Assembly (NCBI GenBank): GCA_003868215.1
Contig: QWDQ01000005.1
Span: forward strand, 620,001 to 684,000
Reading direction: 5' to 3'
From: Pseudophaeomoniella oleicola
Taxonomy: Eukaryota > Ascomycota > Eurotiomycetes > Phaeomoniellales > Phaeomoniellaceae
Length of the DNA stretch: 64,000 bases
Shown one piece after another: positions 44,079 to 53,266 of this stretch (its first letter is position 1; each line of letters starts with the position of its first letter). The notes under the pieces were generated by a model. That model did no database searches. It saw only the letters and a list, made by a program, of their open reading frames with translations, and was not told where the DNA came from. The position numbers were made by a program, and so were the translations under genes.

Positions 44079-45932
44079 TCATCTCCTCCAGAATTTCCAA
44101 CCACTACCAATAGTTCCTCGTCCAGCTTCCTTTGCCCCGCCGCTAACTCCCGTGCGCCGGCCCCGATCGCGCAATCGGACCCTCCAAAAGTACACAGGTA
44201 CACCGGCGACGATGAAAGCGGCGACAATGAGGGTCTGAAGCGGCTGGGCGAAGACAGCGCGGCTGACGAGGAAGAGGCTGACGCAGCAGAAGATGATCGG
44301 GGTCGTGATCCAGGTCTTATAGGGCCGTTCGAGACGGGGTTCGCGGATCCGAAGCACGATCAGGCCGAGCACGGTGAGAAAGTAAAAGGTGTAGCCGGCG
44401 ACGCCGTAGAAGGTGATGAGGGTCTTGAATTCGCCGACGATGATGTAGGCGGCGGTCAGGACGGCGTTGAGGAGCATCGCGTTGATGGGCGTGTAACCGA
44501 TGCCGATGTCGTCGCCGAAGAGACGGGAGGCGGTGCGGTGGAGGAAGGAACGTTTGCGGAGGCGGGAGGGGATGTTGGAAGCAAGGTCGTTGGGAGAGGA
44601 GGCGCCAAAGCCGATCTTGCCGAAGAGAGATGGAAGGTAGTTCTCTTTGCCGGCAACATAGACTAAGCGGCCGGAGGTGAAGGTCGTGGCATTCAAGGCT
44701 CCGAAACAACTGGCGGATACTATCAAGGCCAGAGCCAGGGAGCCAAGGGGGCCAAAGACTTTGTTGCCGAACTGAACAGCGACAGTGTTTGAGGATTCAA
44801 TCGTCGCCAATGGAAGGACGAAGAAATATGAGATATTAGCGAGAATGTAAAAGAGTATCACGAGCGGCATAGCTGTATGGATGACTCGAGGAAGGTCTCT
44901 GGCCGGATTCTTGAACTCGCCCGTGACATAGTTAGTGTTGTCCCAGCCATCAAAAGCCCAAAGCCCAGCATAGAGAGCCACAGCCCAGTCAGAGATGTCG
45001 GTGCTTGTGTTATCGAACCAGCCGTGCTTCTTCCAGTCGGAGTTGGCTTTGCCGTTGAACGATAGACCAGTTGCAGCAACCACAACGCCAACGACCGCGA
45101 CAAATATTAACGCGACGAACTTGAAGTACATGAAAAGGTCGCCTATTCTGGTGGCGAAGCGAGTTGAAATGCAGTTGAAAAGGGTGACCAGTACAAGGCC
45201 GCCTAACGCAACAGCTTTGTTGATCCAGGCGCTGATCTCTTCTACTTCAGCTCCTATTGCTGCTCGAACCACGTACTCTCCAAAGATGATGGCAATGATT
45301 GCAGAACTTCCGGGCTTTAGGACGCATACAGCACACCAAGTGAAAAGGAAGCCGGTCGTTTCGCCGAATATCTTCGCGAGGTATACTTGAGCTCCGCCAT
45401 TGAGAGGTATTGCGCCTCCAAGTTCAGCATAACTTGATGCGCCTGTCCACGCCAGTATACCAGCGATGGCCCAAACAATGAGCGAGGCTCCAGGTGATCC
45501 AGTATGTGAATTGACCTGACTAGGCGACGAGAAAATGCCCGAACCGATGATCAGGCCCACTATTAAGGACAACCCGTTGGTATACGTCAATGTCTTGTGC
45601 TTTTCGAGGTTCCCATTCTCTATACCTCCATGCTGGCCAAGATCCACTGTTGATGGCGCTCCCAATGGCGCATAGCCTCCAGCGGTCGATGAAAGTGGGA
45701 AGAGTGCAGGTGTGAAATCGAAGGCAGATGTTACCGAATAGGAGCGACCAGGACGAAGGCGCCCAGCACTGTTCGCAGGATTGTCGAAGTCGAGGGGATC
45801 ATGGTTCTCTAGTGATAGTCTGCGGGATGATGTTATCCCCGACCTAGAAGAAGATTCTGAAATGCGCGAACTTGCTTCTTCCGAAGAAGCAAGGCTGGCA
45901 AGCTCAAGGGAGTCGCGCGGTGGTGAGGGCAT
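44079..45932 (-). CDS. Amino-acid permease, LAT/APC family (Mup1-like)
   Basis: A 617-residue plasma- or vacuolar-membrane amino-acid transporter encoded in one exon. A Ser-rich cytosolic N-terminus of about 115 residues precedes 12 predicted helices. The first helix has the APC signature GLIIGSGIFSSPSQV, which binds the substrate alpha-carboxyl group. The FDGWDNTNYVTGEFKNP stretch is typical of LAT-type permeases, including yeast Mup1 and Mup3. The C-terminus is basic (RLRDRGRRTGVSG, then WKFWRR). Methionine or another large neutral amino acid is the likely substrate, but specificity is inferred only from the family. The start is the first ATG, followed by multiple Ser/Glu repeats that may carry ubiquitination and phosphorylation sites. 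Confidence 0.9.
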   Translation of the reverse strand: MPSPPRDSLELASLASSEEASSRISESSSRSGITSSRRLSLENHDPLDFDNPANSAGRLRPGRSYSVTSAFDFTPALFPLSSTAGGYAPLGAPSTVDLGQHGGIENGNLEKHKTLTYTNGLSLIVGLIIGSGIFSSPSQVNSHTGSPGASLIVWAIAGILAWTGASSYAELGGAIPLNGGAQVYLAKIFGETTGFLFTWCAVCVLKPGSSAIIAIIFGEYVVRAAIGAEVEEISAWINKAVALGGLVLVTLFNCISTRFATRIGDLFMYFKFVALIFVAVVGVVVAATGLSFNGKANSDWKKHGWFDNTSTDISDWAVALYAGLWAFDGWDNTNYVTGEFKNPARDLPRVIHTAMPLVILFYILANISYFFVLPLATIESSNTVAVQFGNKVFGPLGSLALALIVSASCFGALNATTFTSGRLVYVAGKENYLPSLFGKIGFGASSPNDLASNIPSRLRKRSFLHRTASRLFGDDIGIGYTPINAMLLNAVLTAAYIIVGEFKTLITFYGVAGYTFYFLTVLGLIVLRIREPRLERPYKTWITTPIIFCCVSLFLVSRAVFAQPLQTLIVAAFIVAGVPVYFWRVRLRDRGRRTGVSGGAKEAGRGTIGSGWKFWRR

Positions 45933-46304
45933 TGCAGTATCGTGGGGATCGGTAGAAGGGATCTTCTCGCTTTTTAAGTCATGGCGGCGTCAGGACCGAA
46001 GTAGACAAGTTGAACGGTAGGCGATATTTCAATGTAAACAGGTTGATTTTATAGGGAGATCTTCATGGGTTGGTAGGGATATGGTGAACAAGTATACTAT
46101 TTGTTTCTCGAGAGACTTCGTGATTCCTGGTCCACTTGTACTATACCGTCACAGATCGCCAGGGTCCAAGCTTCGACATCAATATTTATGATATTCGACC
46201 TGAGATGTTCATTCATTACTATACATTTTCGACCTTCTTTGAACACACTCTCCTCGTTTTCATGTCGTCCATCAAACAGGACGTCTTCTTCCTTACGTGT
46301 ACGA
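45933..46304. other. Divergent intergenic region
   Basis: About 370 bases between the permease and the Cyc2-like gene. It must hold both promoters. No coding sequence is recognised, although the plus frame upstream of 46305 is open. Confidence 0.45.
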
Positions 46305-47564
46305 ATGATCTTCGGAGGATGTACAATACGTCGGTCCGGCTGCCTTTTGGTCCAAGCTGAATGTTCTTCTGCAGCAAGAATTTACAGACAAATCACTTCA
46401 ACACCATGGCGCGGTGGTCGTGGCTCTCCCGTGGTCTTCTTCCCGACAAGGTCCTTGCGTAGCTCGTCTGCCAAATTCAGTACACATACTGATGGTGTAG
46501 CGAGAGCGAACAGCACCAGATCTGGGTCGGCCTGGAGATCACGATACAAATGGCCGTTGATCCTAGGCATTCTCATTTTGCCTACTGGCCTGTACCAACT
46601 GAACACATCTCCAGACGACGTCTCGTCTTTTAGACCTTTCCGGCTAGAGGCGAGAGAGACGCTTTCCTCAACCAGCGCGTTATTTACAATCAGTGCCCCA
46701 GGTGAAGCTATCCAGAAGCCACCTCTAAGTGAACTATGGAGTGTAGAGTTCAAGCAGCCCTATATACAAATAGGCAGAGACTATACTCCTTTGCCGCAGA
46801 ATTCAACGGCATCCAACAACCAAGAGAACACGATGACATTCCTCATCCGCAGAGATCCTAAAGGAGAAATGTCAAAGTATCTCTACTCACTCCCGGTAGG
46901 CGCAAAGCTTGAAGTCCGTGGACCGAAGACCGAGTTCAGGATCCCTTCGGATGTAAATCATCTGGTATTCATTGCTGGAGGCACTGGAATTGCACCTGCA
47001 CTACAGGCTGCTGAGGTCCTACTCTCGCGGAAAGGCGGAGATGACGCGACTGAAAGGCTAACTGTGCATATTCTGTGGGCGAACCGGCGTCGTGAAGATT
47101 GCATTGGAGCGACCACAAGCAGCAACGCAGGCTGGCTCTCGTCGCTCATTAATCGGTTCTCTGCATCTCGTCCAGCAGTCCACACAACATCAACGGAGAC
47201 ACCGAACCCAGTAGTCCGAGACTTATCGCGCCTACAGAGCGAAAATCCCGGCCGTGTGACCGTCGACTACTTCATCGACGACGAGAACACGTTCATCAAC
47301 CAACATATCGTCAATCGCACTCTGCACAACATCCGCGCATCGAGCAATCAGCCTTCAACCAAGAGTCCAGGGCCTGTCCAAATCATCGTTTCCGGACCTG
47401 ACGGTTTCATCGGCCACATAGCTGGCCCGAAAGTACTCTCATATTCGGCTACAAGACCAGGCCAAACGGAAACCGACCTTGCCGCCAGCCAGGGCCCTGT
47501 AGGAGGCCTCCTCCACCAAGCCGGCGCCACTCGGGAAAAGGGATTCCGGGTCTTCAAGTTGTGA
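46305..47564 (+). CDS. CYC2: Cyc2-like mitochondrial FAD/NAD(P)H oxidoreductase
   Basis: A flavoprotein of the ferredoxin-reductase fold resembling yeast Cyc2, an inner-membrane NAD(P)H oxidoreductase that assists haem attachment to cytochrome c. One exon gives 419 residues from the ATG at 46305. The N-terminal region is positively charged and then spans the membrane (KWPLILGILILPTGLYQL). The FAD domain has the RDYTPLP motif, where FAD-binding reductases have RxYS/T. The nucleotide domain has HLVFIAGGTGIAPALQAAE and, near the end, IIVSGPDGFIGHI. The start is uncertain: the frame is open far upstream, the ATG at 46305 is the last good one in frame, and a separate ATG at 46406 in another frame opens MARWSWLSRGLLPDK then stops. 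Cytochrome-b5-reductase-like function is the alternative. Confidence 0.8.
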   Translation: MIFGGCTIRRSGCLLVQAECSSAARIYRQITSTPWRGGRGSPVVFFPTRSLRSSSAKFSTHTDGVARANSTRSGSAWRSRYKWPLILGILILPTGLYQLNTSPDDVSSFRPFRLEARETLSSTSALFTISAPGEAIQKPPLSELWSVEFKQPYIQIGRDYTPLPQNSTASNNQENTMTFLIRRDPKGEMSKYLYSLPVGAKLEVRGPKTEFRIPSDVNHLVFIAGGTGIAPALQAAEVLLSRKGGDDATERLTVHILWANRRREDCIGATTSSNAGWLSSLINRFSASRPAVHTTSTETPNPVVRDLSRLQSENPGRVTVDYFIDDENTFINQHIVNRTLHNIRASSNQPSTKSPGPVQIIVSGPDGFIGHIAGPKVLSYSATRPGQTETDLAASQGPVGGLLHQAGATREKGFRVFKL

Positions 47565-48375
47565 GACAGTAGACTACACAGAATATTCGATCAAACATTG
47601 TACAACAGATAATGAAGAAAAGCAGACATCATCATATCATACCACGTCCAAACCTCGTATTATCCTGCATATATACAAAATTCTTAGCAAATTAGTTGCC
47701 TTGCTTTTTGCTTCGGTCCATTCTTCCGTCCCGTACCTGACCTGACCCGAATCTCTCTGACCCTTTTCTCCCTCTCTTTCTCCCCCATCCCACCATCGCC
47801 GATCCTTATACAAAGGTAATATCTTATCAAACAGAAAGAGCCAACACCCATTGCCTTCCCTTTCCTGCATATGAACCGCCGAGCCGTCCATCCATCCCAT
47901 CAGTTTGTAATTGTCATTTACCGCGTGTTAAAAAAGCCATATGTTGTAGTTATGACCTCACCATTGTTCATTCTTTCTTTGGCTTCTTTGATTCATGACA
48001 TATTATTACATGACTTATTCGATAGATAAGGTATGCAAGGCGAAGGTGTAAGGTAAGGAAGGTATTAATGAGCAATTATGTTACATATGTAAGTAAGTCA
48101 AGGTAGGAGGGTATAAAGTATCAAAAGGGGAGCTACTCTGTTTTGTTTTGTTTTGTTTTATTTGGTCAAAAACCTGGTGTTAAATTTCCGATCTCTTAGT
48201 TAAGTCGTACCTTACGTACTATTACTTTCACGGACTTTGTCTGGGATATTTAAGGAAGGAGAAGGAGTCAAAAAGAGGACTATTAAGGGGAACGCGGGGG
48301 GTCTACTACTCTATAACCTATCCTTAGGGAAACGGTCCATAAAAAACAAAAGGGAAGCATAGGTACTCAGCGAAA
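47565..48375. other. Intergenic region
   Basis: About 810 bases, with C/T-rich tracts at 47760-47790 and a TTTTG repeat at 48140-48165. No gene is seen. Confidence 0.5.
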
Positions 48376-49168
48376 ATGCCGACGATTGCGATTTCTGGAG
48401 CCGGCTCAGGTATCGGCCATACTTTCCTCGCCTACTATGCCAAAGATGCTGCCAACACGATCCACGCGATCGACGTGCAGTTTCCGGATGAGATCGTAGA
48501 CTCTAAAGCACCTGCAAAGCTCACTAGGCATCAGGTCAATGCATCAGATCCAGCAGCGGTCGAGAAGCTCGCCAATGAAGACCTCAAGGGTGTCGCGATT
48601 GATCTGTTCATTCATAGTGCGGCGGTGAGGGGTCTGGTGAAGGGCAAAGTCGAGGAGGACAAGGACAATCCTGGAGCAGCGGAGACGTTGGAGATTATGG
48701 ATAAAGAAACCATCATGAACACCATGGAGATCAATGTCGTCGGGAGCTTTTTGCTGATCAGGGCATTGGTGCCGAACTTGAAGTTAGCGGAACAGGGAAG
48801 GGTAGTCGTTATGAGCAGGTGAGTGATCCCGGCCGTCGGTTCCACCGCACATCAGATACCTGACACCATTTGCTCTCAGTCGAATGGGCTCTATAGCCTC
48901 AAACAAAGAGGGAAGCGCATACGCCTATCGAGCGTCAAAAGCTGCGCTCAATGCTATTCTCAAGTCTTTCTGTCTCGACGTTCCCGAAATTCCTTTCATT
49001 ATCATGCATCCCGGAAAGGTCGAGTCGAGAATGGTACCGCACGTCAGAGAAGAGGGAGCTGTCGACCCAGAGGAGGCCGTTGAGGAGATGCTGCCTATTA
49101 TCGATAGTGTGGGCAAGAAGGATACTGGAAGATTTCTTCTCAGAGATGGGAGCGAAATCCCGTGGTGA
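48376..49168 (+). CDS. Short-chain dehydrogenase/reductase, classical type
   Basis: An NAD(P)-dependent oxidoreductase of 243 residues. Two exons, 48376-48818 and 48880-49168, join through a GTGAGT donor. The nucleotide motif is ISGAGSGIGHTF at the N-terminus, the acidic residue after the second strand (AIDVQF) favours NAD(H), and the catalytic Ser precedes the active-site motif YRASK (Tyr and Lys intact). The family acts on alcohols, sugars, steroids or secondary metabolites; the substrate is not deducible. In contrast to the SDR-fold protein at 20043-21552, this enzyme looks active. The start is the first ATG; the protein has no transit or signal sequence, so it is probably cytosolic. Confidence 0.9.
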
Positions 49169-49313
49169 CACCATCTTCGTCACTGAATACTGGCCATGGC
49201 GTACTATAGGTGTCTTTCGAAACTGGCATGAGATGGCGTCCAACATGACAAAGTAGGTATTCAAGATCGACCAAGATCTGCTGCGGAGATTGCTCTTCAC
49301 TTTCTAGTGTACT

Positions 49314-50125
49314 CTACCTTCGCTTCTTTGACGTATCGCTGTTTAGGCTTCGCCGTGCCTTCCTGGAGGCATCCCATCTTCCCCAACCAGCATCGACAAG
49401 ATCTTCGGCCACGATCAAGTCGCGCACTCTAAAAGCCTGTGCTAATTTCGTGTCCAACGCCCAATCGATCCAGCCAGTCCGTCGCAGAATAGTCGTAAAC
49501 ATAAACCAACCCGCAGCGCACACAGCACCGGCTAGGACACCAACTAGCACTTGTCTCGGAGTATGGTAATTGAGGTAAACTCGACTGTATGCAACGGCAC
49601 CAGCGCCAATGCAGGCGGCAAGCGAAAGCAGAAGGCGTTCAACGAAGGAAATAGGGGTATGCGTGGTCGAGGGATGGGGTTGATGTCGAAATAATAGGAA
49701 CATAGAGAGCGACAATGAGAAAAAGGTCACGAATTGAGCGTGAGATGATGGCATGCCATAACCCTTTCCATACATCTCTGTCTCGGGCGTAAGCATGACA
49801 CTAAGACCGGCCGACAGTTGGCTGAGTACTCACGTCGAGGTCGCTCTTCACGAATCCACCTTTTCAACCCGAAATTGATGACCTCACAGCTCATTTGCCC
49901 GGCAAACATTAAGAAGATTTCGATCTCCCTGGAAGACCATATAAGCGTAGCATATACTATACAGAGGCCTTGCGGAACCAAAGCGAGCCATGCGGAAAGG
50001 TAGGATAGAGGATCATTCGGGTTCTGATATGTTAGGCAACGAAGTCAAGTATTCTTCCTGGAGTAGGCCCTTACATAATTGACATGCGTCAAGGACAGCG
50101 ACACTACTGGATCGTCGTTGTCCAT
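49314..50125 (-). CDS. CAX4: Dolichyl-diphosphatase, PAP2 superfamily (Cax4/DOLPP1)
   Basis: An ER membrane phosphatase that recycles dolichyl diphosphate released by oligosaccharyltransferase and so supports N-glycosylation. Three exons, 50125-50075, 50023-49834 and 49777-49314, give 234 residues. The three phosphatase motifs are present: KRWIREERPR, YGMPSSHAQF and SRVYLNYHTPRQVL, the last with the catalytic His. The protein has four to five hydrophobic helices. The phase of the second junction (CGA C + AG) restores ERPRQMYGKGYG. Donors are GTAAGG and GTGAGT. The start (MDNDDPVVSLSLTHVNY) is typical of the fungal family. It is divergent from the RBR ligase, 447 bases away. Confidence 0.93.
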
Positions 50126-50572
50126 GCTGCGCAGGCTCAATACAGTCTTTCTTGAAGCAAATAGATCACAAAGGAAGTGTGACCATGATGTGATATCGTT
50201 GTTTTGCTGTGAAGTTGGAGACTCCAATTGGAGCTCCCGCCCAAGAGACAAGACCGTTGGCCTGAATGTTGCCCCACAAGGGGGGTGAGGGGGGGTCATG
50301 TCATATTTATCGATAGTGGCAACTGTAGAACCATTTCTTCCCCAAAGACGCACACTTCTTCTTCACCCGTCAGTCAGTCGAACTTCTCATTCTTCCCCCT
50401 TTGAGTGATTATAAATGAGTGACCCGCTTGGGATGTTAGGGTGCCGAGACTCAGGGCAGTCGTTTCAGCGATTATATAATCTCATCGACATGACTCAACG
50501 GTGACATTCAGCCGCTTGTTTTCTTCCCTCTGTAGATTCGCAAACTTGCCTCCCGACAGCACGTCCTGCACC
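50126..50572. promoter_or_regulatory. Bidirectional promoter region, CAX4 / RBR ligase
   Basis: This region holds both promoters. A TATA-like TATATAAT at about 50473-50480 lies 95 bases before the RBR start. A stretch of G-rich bases (50278-50295) lies nearer CAX4. Confidence 0.5.
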
Positions 50573-52774
50573 ATGGGGGACGATATCTCGCTGGATAACG
50601 ACGAGAGAGCTATTGAGCTGTCCTCAATATCAGCAATCTTTCCAGAGCTTGAGACAGATCCCTCTACGCCGTTTGACGCTCGCTTGAACCTTCAGGTCGC
50701 ACCAGTCACCCCTCTTAAGATTCAGTTCACGTCTACCGTAGACGGCGCTCCTCCAGCACCAGGACAAAAGCTATCCAACTTGGACAATGACGTTGTGCCG
50801 CAGCATGGGAATAATGCGCCGACAGGGACCCTAAAAAACGAGTCCGACCCAAAGGAGACTTACACTTTGACATTCCTGCCACCAGTGACAGTCCGAATAC
50901 ATCTGCCAGATGGCTATCCAGCAGAGCAGCCTCCATTGTTCGAACTTTCTACCTCGCCCCCCTGGCTGCCCACTTCGAAAATCCAAGCCTTGGTGGCAGA
51001 TGGTGTCCGGCTTTGGGAAGAAGCGGGTCGAGACCAGGTCGTCTTCGCATACATCGACCACATACAGCAGGCGGCGGAATCTGCATTTGAATTATCAAGC
51101 GCTGGGAATGATGTTTTGAATATATCGTCCGATTTGAAGATTGCGCTTTTGGATTACGATTCCAAGGCGAAGAGGGACAAGTTCGAACAAGAGACCTTTG
51201 AGTGTGGAATTTGCCTCGAACCAAAGAAGGGTAAGGTTTGCCATCGAATGCTCGGGTGCGGACATGTCTTTTGCGTCCAGTGTCTCCAGGACTGCTACAA
51301 CAATAGCATTACGGAAGGCGAAGTTGACAATGTGAAATGCCTGGAGCCATCCTGTGGAAGGGAGCCGAAGCAGCCTGCCGGGAGGGGGGAACAAGGTATA
51401 AAGTCAACACTGAAGAAGCGTCGAAAAGATCTAACTCTGAATCCGTCTGAGCTGCTTCAGATTCCCTTAGAACAAGAGGTGGTGCAGAGATACGTACGCC
51501 TGAAGAGAAAGCAAAAACTCGAATCAGACAAGAGCACAGTGTACTGTCCACGGCAATGGTGCCAAGGCGCTGCAAGATCAAAGAAACACCCAAAGCCCTT
51601 AGATCCAATATCAGATGATGTTTACGACGGATCAGAAGAGGAAGAGGAGCCTCCGACTGAGACCAGCAAAGTCAAGAGCTCGAAAGATGAACTTCCGCCC
51701 ATCTCAGAGAGGCTGTGTATATGTGAGGATTGCTCGTACGCTTTCTGTTCTGTGTGCAAAAAAGGCTGGCATGGCGAACTCGAGGCCTGCAATCCACGTA
51801 AACAAGCCGAACTCAACGCGGAAGAAAAAGCGAGCGAAGAGTATCTCAAACTTCACTCGTCAGCTTGTCCGACATGCTCAGCTCCTTGCCAAAAGACGAT
51901 GGGATGTAACCACATGATATGCTTCAAATGCAGGACTCACTTTTGCTATCTGTGTGGTAGCTTCCTGATGGAGGACAATCCTTATGAGCATTTCAACAAT
52001 CTCAAGAGTACTTGTTACATGCGACTTTGGGAACTCGAAGGTGGAGATGGTGACCAAGTCGACCATCGATTTCATGGCGGTGTAGAGCAGTGGCTTGATG
52101 AAGAGTCAGATGAGGACGCCGACCTTGTTCATGATGCTGATACTGACGACGATGCTTCAGTCCATTCAGGTAATACCGACGACCTACCCGACGGCCCGAA
52201 CTGGTTTTTCCCCGAGGTTGAGGGTCTAGACTTGAGCGACGACGAATCTTCCGAAGACGATGTATGGGAACCCGGCGCAGAATTTCAAGAGAGGCAAGCT
52301 CATAACAACAATCCTAATGCCGCAGTCCAACAAGAGCCGCGAATTGAAATCATCAACTTCGCCAGAGCTGGAGTAGCAAACCCACGCCTCTTTCCTATTC
52401 AAAATGGCGTAGCCGCTGCAGCACAACCCCCGCCCCATGCACCGAACCCTCCCCGTCGCCGTCGCAATCGTAACCGTGGCCCTAACCGCCGAGCCGACCG
52501 CGAGAATCGAAATAGGGCTCCCATCGACCATGCCCCTATCGCAGATTTAGCCGCCGAGATCGCCGAAGAAGAGAACGAACGCCTGGAACGTGCCGTCGCA
52601 GCACCTGGCCAACGACGTGACGCCGCAATGCAACCTGCCCCTGTCCGCGCGATGGGCTTGGAGAGGTTCTTAGAAATGGCGGCTAACGACATGGAAGACG
52701 AGTGGGACAGTGACGAACTGGATGAGGATTTTGAGGAAAGAAATGCTCGTCATGAAAGGAGGGGGCGATGGTGA
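50573..52774 (+). CDS. RWD-RBR E3 ubiquitin ligase (RNF14/Itt1-like)
   Basis: A 733-residue RING-between-RING ligase in one exon. These enzymes take ubiquitin from E2 onto a catalytic Cys before passing it on. An N-terminal RWD domain (about 10-170) resembles RNF14/ARA54 and yeast Itt1. RING1 starts CGICLEPKKGKVCHRMLGCG. An in-between-RING zinc region follows around 380-430, interrupted by a charged insert. RING2 has CPTCSAPCQKTMGCNHM and CFKCRTHFCYLCG; Cys445 in the MGCNHM segment is in the position of the catalytic Cys. The C-terminus is a long acidic, disordered tail with RNRN and RRAD runs. RNF14 acts on translation-blocking crosslinks and Itt1 on termination factors; whether this one does is inference. 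The ATG in front of GDDISLDND is the first in the conserved frame. Confidence 0.92.
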   Translation: MGDDISLDNDERAIELSSISAIFPELETDPSTPFDARLNLQVAPVTPLKIQFTSTVDGAPPAPGQKLSNLDNDVVPQHGNNAPTGTLKNESDPKETYTLTFLPPVTVRIHLPDGYPAEQPPLFELSTSPPWLPTSKIQALVADGVRLWEEAGRDQVVFAYIDHIQQAAESAFELSSAGNDVLNISSDLKIALLDYDSKAKRDKFEQETFECGICLEPKKGKVCHRMLGCGHVFCVQCLQDCYNNSITEGEVDNVKCLEPSCGREPKQPAGRGEQGIKSTLKKRRKDLTLNPSELLQIPLEQEVVQRYVRLKRKQKLESDKSTVYCPRQWCQGAARSKKHPKPLDPISDDVYDGSEEEEEPPTETSKVKSSKDELPPISERLCICEDCSYAFCSVCKKGWHGELEACNPRKQAELNAEEKASEEYLKLHSSACPTCSAPCQKTMGCNHMICFKCRTHFCYLCGSFLMEDNPYEHFNNLKSTCYMRLWELEGGDGDQVDHRFHGGVEQWLDEESDEDADLVHDADTDDDASVHSGNTDDLPDGPNWFFPEVEGLDLSDDESSEDDVWEPGAEFQERQAHNNNPNAAVQQEPRIEIINFARAGVANPRLFPIQNGVAAAAQPPPHAPNPPRRRRNRNRGPNRRADRENRNRAPIDHAPIADLAAEIAEEENERLERAVAAPGQRRDAAMQPAPVRAMGLERFLEMAANDMEDEWDSDELDEDFEERNARHERRGRW

Positions 52775-53266
52775 AGAAGCCGAAGAAGACGACGATCATT
52801 CCTTCACCCCTCACACCTGTCCCTTGCCCCCTTTTGTTTTGGACGGAAGATGATATGTTGTGCAGTTTGACGCTTTCCTGCTGTCATTCTTCTCCGTCGG
52901 TTCGCTTGAAGTTTGGAAGAGGTAGTAATGTCTAATGAGATGCCCTGCTGCAGAAGAATCAGCAGCAAATAGTCCATTTCGCAGCCTTTATTGAAGGCGC
53001 TGAAGAAGAGCAGCAGCAAGTCACGAGTTTATGAGCGATGAAAAGGGGGAAGAAATTAGAGAAATTTCAACTCTTTAGATGTAAAGTGTGTAAAGTAAAT
53101 AAATACCCAGGATTCGAGATTCGAAGATCAAGGTCTTTTTTGTCCATATTGAGATACAAGACAATTTACAATCAGAAAAACCAATTACGTGCTACTTCGA
53201 ATGACGCTATCATTCCCTGTTTTGCCTGAGCGCCTGTCACTCATGAACATGGATACATGGTGTTTC
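52775..53266. other. Intergenic region between convergent genes
   Basis: The shared 3' region of the RBR ligase and far11. It may contain a small last exon of far11 (see findings). Nothing else is supported. Confidence 0.5.

Noticed and set aside
46406-46455. Alternative start MARWSWLSRG for the Cyc2-like protein
   Set aside because: It is in a different frame, soon meets a stop, and the only bridging intron would be about 30 bases.
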